64,000 nt of DNA from Procambarus clarkii (taxonomy: Eukaryota; Arthropoda; Malacostraca; Decapoda; Cambaridae): positions 20,349,667 to 20,413,666 of the forward strand of contig NC_091220.1 of assembly GCF_040958095.1 (NCBI RefSeq), in the 5' to 3' direction. Positions 43,521 through 52,480 of this stretch are shown here, piece after piece. Position numbers and translations under genes: made by a program. Under the pieces are notes generated by a model that saw only the letters and a list, made by a program, of their open reading frames with translations, searched no databases and was not told the DNA's origin. How positions within the stretch are numbered: position 1 is the stretch's first letter; each line of letters opens with the position of its first letter.

Positions 43521-46500
43521 AAACCACACACTTCAGGAGGCTGCAATCAGTAAGAAAGCAGATATAATCGTTTTGGAAGAAACTCTTTTTCCAGCCACGA
43601 AATCCTTCAGATTAGCTGGATATCAGCACTATGTTATACCTGTATGAGCAGGGGAGACAAAGAGGATTAATGACCCTAGTCAGGAACACAATACCTGGCA
43701 AGAAAATAGACCCAGTTTCATGTGGGGATGGAGTAGAGGTATTAGCAGTAATAGTGAATATGGCTAATATTGAGCTCCTCATATACAACGTCTACAAGCC
43801 CCCTAGACGTAAACTAGAAGCAGAGGCAGTGCTTGCCTTGGCCACGCAGGAAAATGTAATTATTGCTGGGGATTTTAATGGTCATCATCCAGAGTTAGGT
43901 GCGACTGGGCCAGCCAATGCAGATGGGCGCCACTTAGCTGCAGCTCTGCGAGAAGTACCTGAAATTACACTTCTCAACACTGGGTAACCCACTCACATTC
44001 TAGGAGGTTCCCTTGTTCTTACATTCATCTCAACAGCACTCAAGCATCAGGCGAAGTGGGAAGTAGACCCAGTGATCACCAGTGACCACTATGCTACTGT
44101 CACAACACTAAACATAGAACGTCCTCCTACACCACCCTACACAACCTAGGTGGAATTTAAGAAAGGCCAATTGGAATATATACCAAGAAGAACTTGAAAA
44201 ATGGTATGCAACGTACACGCCACCTGAGGATTTGAACATACACGAGACCAATCTGTAGGAAGCCATTGCAGCTGCTGCAAACAAAGCTATTCCAATCATT
44301 ATCACAGGAAACACAAAACGAAAGAACTATTGGTTCTATAGTAATGAAGTTAAAGAACAGAACCACAGAGTCAACATCTTCAGAAAACATCTAAAGAGAA
44401 ACCCCACACCAGAAGGAAGAACTTTGCTAAGAGCGGTGATATCTGAAGCAAGACGAGTTTCTAGAGAAGTAAAGGAGGCAAGATGGTTTGAGTGTTGTCA
44501 AACTCTAAATGAACACAGTAGTCTTGGCAAGATACGGGGTCAGATTAAAACTATATCAGGTCGACCAGCCCGACCACAGGCATGTATTCAACCATTGCAG
44601 GAGGCTGAGAGACTTGCTCTCCAATTTGCAGAAAGAACAGCTTCATATCAGCTTCCTGCAATGGTCCGGAGGCAGCAAGAACACTTAAAACAAGAGAGGA
44701 TGACAGTCATTCATGAGGGCATAGCTATAAATGACGAATGTGACTGTCCCTTCACCAAACAGGAACTAATCAGGGCCAAAAAAGGTGGTAAGGACACTGC
44801 ACCAGGTGCTGATAACATTACATACTCAATGGTCGCACACACAGTTCCTGCTGGAGAACAAGGAATATTGGACGTCATCAGTGCATCTTGGCAGCAAGGC
44901 AAACTACCAACCTCTCGGAAGAAAGCAGACATCATGCCGATTCCTAAGCCGAAAGAACCTGGCAATTACAGACCCATTTCATTAACATCATGCATTAGTA
45001 AAACTGCAGAACGGATGGTCTTAAATAGGCTACTGTGGAAGACTGGACACCTGCATAAACACATATTTGGCTTCACTAGAGGAGTAGGTACTGCAAACTG
45101 CATAGCAACATTACTAGGAACAGTTAACTCAGGTCCAGCTATAGTGATCTTCCTTGATCTAGAAAAAGCATTCGAACTTACAACTCCGCAAGCAATTTTA
45201 CACACCTTAGTTAAAAAAGGTGTAAAGGGAAAAATTCTAGCATGGATTCAAGATTACTTAAGTCACAGGTATGCCAGAGTAAAGTTGCAAGGACAAGTGT
45301 CGGACTACCACTTGCATGAGAATGGGACTCCACAAGGAGGAGTCCTCAGTCCTAGTCTTTTTAACATCTTTATGGAAAACCTTGTTACCATGACATTTAC
45401 AGAAGGGGTTAAATTGCTATGCTGATGATATAGCATTAGTCATTACAGGTCCTTCACTTCTAAATACAGCACAAGGTGCATTAGATAAAGTAACATCTGA
45501 ATGCAGCGTTTTAGGGCTAAAAATATCTGCACAGAAGTCTAAGGTAATGAGACTAGGCGGCAACACTCCAGACAGGCACCTACGCATTCAAGACATTAAC
45601 CTTCAGTGGGTTACACAATATCAATATCTCGGAGTGTGGATAGATTTTAAAATGACATTCAACAAGCAAATTCAATATCTAAAGGAGAAAGCAAAATCAC
45701 GACTGAATATAATGAGAGCAATCACAGGGCCCCGTCTAGGAGCGGGACACAGAGTGTTGAGAATGTTTTACATACACGCCGTTCGTTTCCTAATTGATTA
45801 TGCAGCGCCTGCCTTACTCACTCTTTCCCCTTGTCAGTGGGCAAACGTTGAGGTTATTCAAAACAATGCGAATCATAACAGGAGCTCCCAGATGGACTAA
45901 AATACTGAACCTAAGACTAGAAACCAAGCTAACGTCGATTGAAATAAGGGTAAAAGGGATTGCTGCGTGCATGCTGACCAAGATATTGACTAGACCTAGA
46001 ATCAGTTCACTTAAAGATATAATCACTGGAGCACTAACTCTGGACAGAAGAGCCTCCAATAGCAACAGGTGGACCCATTATGCGATAAACACCATCAATA
46101 CATTCGATATAACAAACACAGTCACTGAGAAGGGTGTCGACGACATACATGCAGACTGTTATGCAAGCCCCTTGGGAATCTCTGCCAGCAGACTTTAAGA
46201 TTATGGTTCTTGAAGGAAAAAAGAACCAGACTAATCCTCATCTGCTACGTAACATTGCACAGATGCATATAGAAGCAAACATGGCATCCGACAGCTTCAC
46301 ATACTTCACAGATGGATCAGTAGACCAGCAGGGACAAGAAACAGGAGCTGCAGTTATAGCAGGAAACTGTAAATAGTTGGAGGACTCTCAAATGGGTGTT
46401 CGACTTTACAAACAGAGATGCTAGCCATTCAAAAGGCTTTGGAACATGCTCTTGCTCAACACCGACAACATGTTATCATACATACAGATTCGAGAACCGC

Positions 46501-47086
46501 CATTGAAACCTTGCAACAAGAACACATATGTGATAACATACACCTGATCACAAATGTCATATCATTAATGCAAACACTCAAACGACAAGGCCGTCGGGTA
46601 CTTATCAACTGGGTGCCAAGTCATGTGGGAATAATAGGAAATGACATTGCAGACGAAGCTGCAAAACTTGCAACTAAGAGAAGAAATGTAGATATTTACA
46701 TACCACAGAGTCTATCACAGATTAAGAAAGTAATTAGAAACAGAGCAATGCAAAAGATGTATAGTGACCACAACACAGCAGTTGCAACATCAGGATCTGC
46801 GGGTTGGTACAAGAATTCAACCAACTACGAACCACTTAGTTTGATGAAAGTGAGCAGTAGAGCAACAGAAGTGCGCTTACTTCGCATTAGGCTTGGATAC
46901 CCATGTGCATGGGAAATAGGCTTACAGGTTCCGGAAGATGAGAGGAAATGTCAACACTGTGGAGAAATGGCCGACAGACCACTGAAACATTATCTAACAC
47001 AGTGCACAGTTACAAACCCATTAAGATTTCAACTTAGATTCAACAGAGTAGAAGAAGTTGTTAAACACATGGCAAAATCTTACTGA
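43495..47086 (+). pseudogene. LINE ORF2 (endonuclease, RT, RNase H)
   Basis: The endonuclease starts LQWNIQGLGNKNHTLQEA (about 43495) and includes IIAGDFNGHHPELGA and ITSDHYATV. RT is from about 44730 (PGADNITYSMVAHTV, PKPKEPGNYRPISLTSCI, NGTPQGGVLSPSLFNIFM), with the catalytic YADDIAL at 45419 just past a frame break. RNase H is at 46290-46690 (FTDGSVDQ, IHTDSRTAIETL, GNDIADEAAKLA). The C-terminal Cys/His motif is CQHCGEMADRPLKHYLTQC at about 46939. At least five frame breaks or stops separate the domains. Confidence 0.85.
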
Positions 47087-47206
47087 AGCGACCATACGAG
47101 TATTAAATACTCATACTCCGCCCAAGTAAAACAGAAACAAGCAACACTTAGTGGGCCAGCCAGAGGCTTAGGGCCCACGCAGGAATATCCCTGCAAAAAA
47201 AAAAAA

Positions 47207-47486
47207 AAGCAAATTTTGGATACTTCGCTAAGATTTCGGGCAGCACATCATTATGAATGAAGTACTTACACATTTCTTGGACACTATTGATGGTGTTATC
47301 TCTAAATTCCACGATTTTTTCACATTCCATTATATAATGACGCAAAGTATGCGAATAGTTCTGCTGACAGAGTTTACATTTAGTCAAATCTACATCAGCA
47401 GATGTTACAAATTCCCAGAGGTATTTGTAGCCGAGCCTAAGCCTAGCCTCTAAACATTTTTTGTCAATTTTACTGGAATTACCCAC
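47207..47486 (-). mobile_element. Coding end of the older I-like LINE
   Basis: Minus-strand frame LEARLRLGYKYLWEFVTSAD, VDLTKCKLCQQNYSHTLRHY and IMECEKI: the Cys/His motif that ends I-type ORF2 proteins. The element was split by the insertion at 41144-47206. Homologous to 39310-39545. Confidence 0.75.
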
Positions 47487-47489
47487 TTA

Positions 47490-47600
47490 AAAATGTTAGA
47501 TTAAGGACCTGCCCGAAATGCTATGCGTGCTAGTGCTTTACAAAAATGTAAAATCTTCATTGCTATGTACTCACTTAACCCCCATTGTACATTCTTGTAT
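47490..47600 (+). mobile_element. LINE 3' tail fragment
   Basis: TTAGATTAAGGACCTGCCCG, then ATGCTATGCGTGCTAGTGC, ending CATTCTTGTATATAAATAAA. Confidence 0.75.
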
Positions 47601-47825
47601 ATAAATAAAAAATCAGATTTAAAACAAAAAATGGCGCGAAAGGAGGACATGTTGTCCCGCATCTCCGTCAGTGAGCTACTGTGGTGGCCTTGATAACCCT
47701 CCCGCAATGATAGGCTTTTATTACCTCAATTAACAAAACTAAATACAGAACGAAGATTTATTTATTATGCGCGTAGATACATCCTGTAGATGGGAACGTA
47801 ATGGTTATTGCCACATATCGGGTAT

Positions 47826-47955
47826 CTGCCCGAAACGCTTTGCGTAATAGTGGCTTTAGGCATTGTATGTACTAGCTCTATCTATAAATCCATCAATCTT
47901 TGTAAAATCTCTTGTATGTATGTACCTTACCTAAATAATCATTTATTTATTTACA
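47826..47955 (+). mobile_element. LINE 3' tail fragment
   Basis: CTGCCCGAAACGCTTTGCG, ATGTACCTTACCTAAATAAT and a TTTATTTATTT end. Same subfamily as 21735-21865 and 30581-31920. Confidence 0.8.
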
Positions 47956-48177
47956 TACTGGGGATCAGGAATTAGACCAGAAAGTTTTTGACTAATTAGA
48001 GGGCCATTCTCCCCCCCCCCCTCACCCCTTTAAAAAAACTATGGAAGATAAGGTGAGTGGCAGTGTTTGGTGAATGTGAGATTACTGACCACTCTCAGAT
48101 AACGCAATACGATACTCATGGCTTCTACTGACCTCAGCCGTCTCCTAATCTATTGATAAGCGTGAACTAACAGCTTA

Positions 48178-48272
48178 TCAGCTTATTTTACGGGTTCACC
48201 CTAGCCCGTGCTACATGGACACTTCGTCCTGAGTAGCCAAATCTGAAACAACAACAACAGCAGCAGCAGCTT
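48178..48272 (+). repeat. Stem-loop repeat, AAC-tailed subtype
   Basis: ACGGGTTCACCCTAGCCCGT then GCTAC...GTAGC with an inner GGAC/GTCC, ending in an ACAACAACAACAGCAGCAGC tract. Confidence 0.75.
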
Positions 48273-48330
48273 ATCAGTCTCAGGTCAATGACTCCTCACC
48301 TTGTTATATATAACTCACTGCAAAGCTTGT

Positions 48331-48495
48331 GACTCCACGGGAGACATCTCCCGTCACGCAGGGTGCAGTCGCACCTCCACAGATCTCCAGTATCAGCTCT
48401 TGATACTGGTAATGGCTCAAAAGGGCCACCACTTACGGGCTATTCATGCCCATGCCACCTCTTGGGTGGCTTAATCTTTATCAATCATCAATCGT
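48331..48495 (+). repeat. Stem-loop repeat, complete copy
   Basis: Six consecutive hairpins: ACGGGAGA/TCTCCCGT (48337-48354), GGTGC/GCACC (48362-48375), CCAGTATCA/TGATACTGG (48387-48409), TGGC/GCCA (48413-48428), ACGGGC/GCCCAT (one mismatch in this copy) and GCCACC/GGTGGC, then TTAATCTTTATCAATCATC. Confidence 0.85.
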
Positions 48496-48524
48496 TAGCA
48501 GTGTTCGACCTGGTCACCACTTGG

Positions 48525-48675
48525 TCCGGGAGACATCTCCCGTCACGCAGGGTGCAGTCTCGCCTCCACAGATCTCCAGTATCAGCTCTTGATACTGGTA
48601 ATGGCTCAAAAGGGCCACCACTTACAGGCTATTCATGCCCGTGCCACCTCTTGGGTGGCTTCATCTTCATCTTGC
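48525..48675 (+). repeat. Stem-loop repeat, complete copy
   Basis: Same six-hairpin order as 48331-48495, beginning GGGAGACATCTCCCGTCACG. It ends TTCATCTTCATC instead of the CAAT tail. Confidence 0.85.
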
Positions 48676-48682
48676 GACTCCC

Positions 48683-48832
48683 ACGGGAGACATCTCCCGT
48701 CCACGAGGCTAACCATAGCCTGTGCTTCTTGCCCCGCTCCTGTGCCAGGTAAGTTACGGGCTCACCATAGCCCGTGCTACTTGGAACTTGTTCCGAGTAG
48801 CTTAATCTATAACAACAACAACTTGCGACTCG
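48683..48832 (+). repeat. Stem-loop repeat, AAC-tailed subtype
   Basis: ACGGGAGACATCTCCCGT, AGGCTAACCATAGCCT, ACGGGCTCACCATAGCCCGT and GCTACTTGGAAC-TT-GTTCCGAGTAGC (read as a 12-bp stem), then an ACAACAACAAC tail. Confidence 0.8.
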
Positions 48833-49018
48833 CCCTAAACGCTATGCTGGTACGTGGCCTTGCAAAAAATGTGCCATTTGATGACCAAAATTTGTACTGA
48901 CACAAGTAGTTCTATCCCATTTCCTCGGGGTGAACCGTTGACGTGAACCAGCATCTTCCCTCGTATTACTCTGATCCCTAACTGCAAGGCTTTCACTGGA
49001 AATGTTTTTTGCTGGACT

Positions 49019-49254
49019 GGAGCCAGATTCACGAAAGCACTTACGAACCTGTCCATCTTTTCTCAATCTTTAGCGACTTTGTTTCCAATTATTGAACAGT
49101 TAATGAGCTCCGAAGCACCAGGAGGCTGTTTATAACAATAACAGTTGATTGGCAAGTTTTCATGCTTGTAAACTGGTTTAACAAATGTAACCAAAGCCGT
49201 CAAAGATTGAGGAAAGATGTACACGTTCGTAAGTGCTTTCGTGAATCTGGCCCC
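49019..49254. mobile_element. MITE with about 60-bp terminal inverted repeats
   Basis: The left end GCCAGATTCACGAAAGCACT (from 49022) continues TACGAACCTGTCCATC...CAATCTTTAGCGACTTTG. The right end is its near-exact complement, ending GTGCTTTCGTGAATCTGGC (49251). About 235 bp in total, with no coding capacity. The transposon superfamily is not clear from the ends. Confidence 0.8.
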
Positions 49255-49269
49255 TGGTCTTGAAGATAC

Positions 49270-49347
49270 ATTTTTTTTTTTTGAGATATATACAAGAGTT
49301 GTTACATTCTTGTACAGCCACTAGTACGCGTAGCGTTGCGGGCAGGT
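49270..49347 (-). mobile_element. LINE 3' tail fragment
   Basis: ATATATACAAGAGTTGTTAC, TTGTACAGCCACTAGTACGC and GGGCAGGTCC, antisense to the tails elsewhere. Confidence 0.65.
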
Positions 49348-49535
49348 CCCTGGAATACGATCCCCTGCCGCGAAGAATCGTTTTTTCATCCAAGTACACA
49401 TTTTACTGTTGCGTTAAACAGAGGCTACAGTTAAGGATTTGCGCCCAGTAAATCCTCCCCGGCCAGGATACGAACCCATGACAAAGCGCTCGCGGAACTC
49501 CAGCCAAGTGTCTTACCACTACACCACAGAGACTG
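49345..49535 (-). repeat. tRNA-derived SINE, family B
   Basis: Same unit as 1070-1252, from 49535 (AGTCTCTGTGGTGTAGTGG) leftwards to CCCTGGAATACGATCC on the plus strand. Confidence 0.8.
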
Positions 49536-49574
49536 GTGTAGTGGTAAGGACTACACTGGTGGTAGTAAGGACTG

Positions 49575-52216
49575 GTAGTGGACTTGAGATCTAGGAAGGT
49601 AGTATATGACTTTTCAGTGTGCAGGGTAAGAAAGGTGGTGATGCAATGATGCACACTCCTTCCATGCTGGAAGCCATATATCTGAGGGGATAGCATGGTT
49701 CTTATTCTATGGAGGAGACGGTTTAGGACCATTCTCTCGAATGTTTTGCAAATGCAGCTAGTAAGGGAAATTGGCTGGAAAGCATTCTCTTGATTTGGCT
49801 TGGGAATTGGAATGATTATACTGTTGGTCCAAGAGTTAGGAAGCTCCCCAGTAACATAGCTCATATTATACAGCTTCAGCAGGGGATTCCCTGGTACTAA
49901 AGGAAGTAGACGCAATACGTCATAAGTGATACCATCATCACCGGGGATGTGGCTTTACCTTTGTTTAGGGCCGCGAGTAATTCAAACTCGGTAAATGACA
50001 CGTTGCATTCATCTTCCTTGTGGAGCATGAAGTCAACGAGCCTTTCTTGATCTCCGTAACCAGCATTTAATCTGAACTGTATGTCTGGGGGAAGATTATT
50101 GAAGCTAGAGGTGGTTGCCCAAGCATCGACTAACTCGTTTGCTCTGTGTAGAGTGTGAGGGTGTGCTACTTGGCCGATCTTATCGCCTTTAATTCTTTTA
50201 ATATCCTTCCATGCCTGGCTGAGGGGGGTGTGAGAGTTGAGACTGTTAACAAAAGTTTCCCAGTTATCTTGCTTGAGCTCTGTCATGCGTTCCCTCGCCT
50301 TGGCTAGGGCTTTCTGTAAGAGCTTGAGCATTGCTGGCGTACGTGTTTCCCTATATGCAAGCCCAACTCGTCTGGCAGTGCGTTTTAAAGTGCGCAGTTT
50401 AGGGTCATTATAATAGGCATGGTGTTTATTACCTTTCATATCGTTCCTGTTATTGGATGTTGCAGGGGGCCGACCTAAAGGGTCAGCAAACATCTGAATG
50501 CTCTGTACTAGACCGTCGTTAAATGTCTGGACTGTGGAGGGATCATAAGTGCTGTACCACTCTGACACATGAGCAACAAAGTCTTCACGTCGAGCAGGAG
50601 GAACACTGAGCCATTTGTGTTTGAAAGTCCCACCGGGCAGGATGGTATTTCCTATACATAGAGTAGTCAATCTAGGGTGATGATCTGACAACAAATGTTA
50701 CAATAGATGATGTGCACCAGACGTGAGAGACGTTCAAACCAACACAGAGGTCTAGAATGCCTCCACAAATATGCGTGGGTTCAAGGTCGCCCACAATTTG
50801 CACATCTTGGTGACTATTTAGAAGTGACAACAGTTGATTCCCATTACGGTTACTGAAGCGAGAGCCACCAATGTCCTTGTGTCTAGCATTGTAGTCACCA
50901 AGAATGATGGTGGGCTCTGCTTGACCGAAGGCCAAAAGATCAATATAATTTAACTTTCCTGCTGGAGCATATAGATTAAATACATTGAGGACAGAGTTGC
51001 CCACAGATCCTCACTCCATGATATTGCTGACCGGCAGTTTGTTTTTCTGGCAGAAGTTGATGGGGTAGGGATTGTTTAATATAGAAAATGCAAGAGTTAC
51101 TGGATCTGAGGCTGTAAGAAACAAATGAGGGCAATTTCGGAGATGAGGATCTTGCGGGAACTCTGCACTCCTGGAGACATTCAATATCGATGTGTTCAGT
51201 TGTTACTTTTGTGATGTAAATCTGAGAACCTTTTTATGAGGGATGCAATGTTCCAGCTTAGGATGGATAACTTAGTTATTTGTGCACTTAAAGTCAGCAT
51301 TATATATTGATATTATTAGTCCACTTAATATATATTATCTATTTCACTACGATATAAGTCCAGGAACATTTCTTAGTTTATTACCAATGTCACACATTTG
51401 CCTCCAATTGTCTAGTACAAGTTGTCTGTCATTTCCAGCTATAGAGTCGTTTTGGACATACTTTAGCACAACTTTAGCAGTTAACCTGCGTGGAAGGACT
51501 CCACTACACAAGATTTCAAGATCACTAGAAATTTTCCCTGATGGGCAAGCGAACACATGTTTGGAGGGTTCAGGGGTGGAAGGGATAGTTTGGCAGTCAT
51601 TGCTTAAAAATCCCCTTATACACATGACCATCATCGAAATATCGCTGGTGGATTTTTTCTCATGTTGGAGTTGCTCTTGCAGCCGCTCCATCTCCTGCTG
51701 TGACTGCTGTTGGTGTTCCTGCAACCGGTCACGAAGGGCAACCACTGCTTGAATAGTGGAGCGACCCAAGGGCGAGGTGGTAGGGAGGCTGAGGTTGCGA
51801 TCTGTCTCATTTTGATCCAGTTCCTTATCCCCCACTTCCAGTTGACTGTAGGGTCCAGCTGTGGATGGTGGTCTCACAGTAAGTGACATTAACCCAGAAC
51901 CAGGAAGTGGCCACTCTACATCAGGGGAAGGCCCACCACTGGCAGAAGATGCAGCACCTGGTTCTTGTGGGGGAGCTGGGATGATGGCAGGAGTCTTCAG
52001 TCGGGCACCGGTCCCCTTGTGCACTTCGTAATTTAAAGGTGGTGAGTTTGGCAGCCAGCTGGAGCGAACATCACCTCCAGATGGCTCTGCACAGCGAGTG
52101 GGACTGATGGCAGCATTTGGCAACTGCTCTTCATGGTGGTGTGAAGGGTATGACGAGTGTTGTGTCAACACCCCCGGGAGGCAGGTTCCTGGCACCTGAT
52201 GGGCAGGCGCAGGCAT
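49575..52216 (-). mobile_element. LINE with ORF1, endonuclease and partial RT
   Basis: ORF1 is 52216-51347: a 289-residue open frame, Pro/Ser-rich, with a coiled coil (AVVALRDRLQEHQQQSQQEM) and no zinc knuckle. ORF2 begins about 51285 (SILSWNIASLIKR, EN start) and continues IDIECLQECRVPARS, then TIILGDYNARHKDIGG (51004-50672). A linker region is open for 265 codons, and the RT start (IIIPIPKPNQENAFQPISLT, LSPQIYGFQHGRSVHHC) breaks off at 49575 against a SINE. It resembles I/R1/jockey-type LINEs. RT core, C-terminus and 3' UTR are absent; a few frame breaks. Confidence 0.8.
51347..52216 (-). CDS. LINE ORF1, intact open frame
   Basis: From the ATG at 52216 (MPAPAHQVPGTCLPGVLT) to a stop at 51347, uninterrupted. 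The N-terminal 170 residues are disordered and proline-rich. A Gln/Glu-rich coiled coil spans about residues 150-185. The C-terminal 100 residues (ISSDLEILCSGVLPRRLTAK to NKLRNVPGLIS) are compact but unassigned. The role is inferred from its position just 5' of ORF2. Confidence 0.6.
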   Translation of the reverse strand: MPAPAHQVPGTCLPGVLTQHSSYPSHHHEEQLPNAAISPTRCAEPSGGDVRSSWLPNSPPLNYEVHKGTGARLKTPAIIPAPPQEPGAASSASGGPSPDVEWPLPGSGLMSLTVRPPSTAGPYSQLEVGDKELDQNETDRNLSLPTTSPLGRSTIQAVVALRDRLQEHQQQSQQEMERLQEQLQHEKKSTSDISMMVMCIRGFLSNDCQTIPSTPEPSKHVFACPSGKISSDLEILCSGVLPRRLTAKVVLKYVQNDSIAGNDRQLVLDNWRQMCDIGNKLRNVPGLIS

Positions 52217-52221
52217 AAACT

Positions 52222-52480
52222 GTGGCAGGAGCGGTGTTCAAGTCTGGCACCTTGACTGTGTCAAGCGACGAGCTGCTTACAGTCAGGTGCCCAGCCCCGC
52301 CCACCCGGGAGGACGGTTGCTGGGTACTGCTGCCGGCTCTAATTCCTGTGCTGAGCCACCTGGACGTAGTGTTCGTAGCAGCTGGATACCAAATACTTCA
52401 TCAGCTGGATACCATCTGCCAAGCACCAAGTGCACGGGGCCAGACGACAGGTGTCTGTTCAATAGCTGATAACTAGTTCA
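52222..52480 (+). mobile_element. Inverted partial second copy of the LINE 5' end
   Basis: The plus-strand frame from 52287 reads MPSPAHPGG and CAEPPGRSVRSSWIPN, matching MPAPAH and CAEPSGGDVRSSWLPN of the minus-strand ORF1. The two copies are head to head; this one stops after about 60 codons. Confidence 0.7.

Larger units (their letters stand above)
41144..47206 (+). mobile_element. Full-length I-like LINE with RNase H
   Basis: About 6.06 kb, flanked by the 8-bp direct repeat AAGCAAAT (41136-41143 and 47207-47214), with an A tail at 47195-47208. The 5' UTR is 41144-41686. ORF1 begins at the ATG at 41687 and carries three zinc knuckles (from 42411: CFRCQKYGHHQSRC, CGVCSLRHPTKDC, CPNCGGKHPAWSTTC) and a Gln-rich tandem repeat. 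ORF2 holds endonuclease, RT, RNase H and a Cys-rich end. The domain order and the presence of RNase H fit the I superfamily. Several frame breaks and stops make it inactive as it stands, but the complete ends and target duplication show a full-length insertion. Confidence 0.85.
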
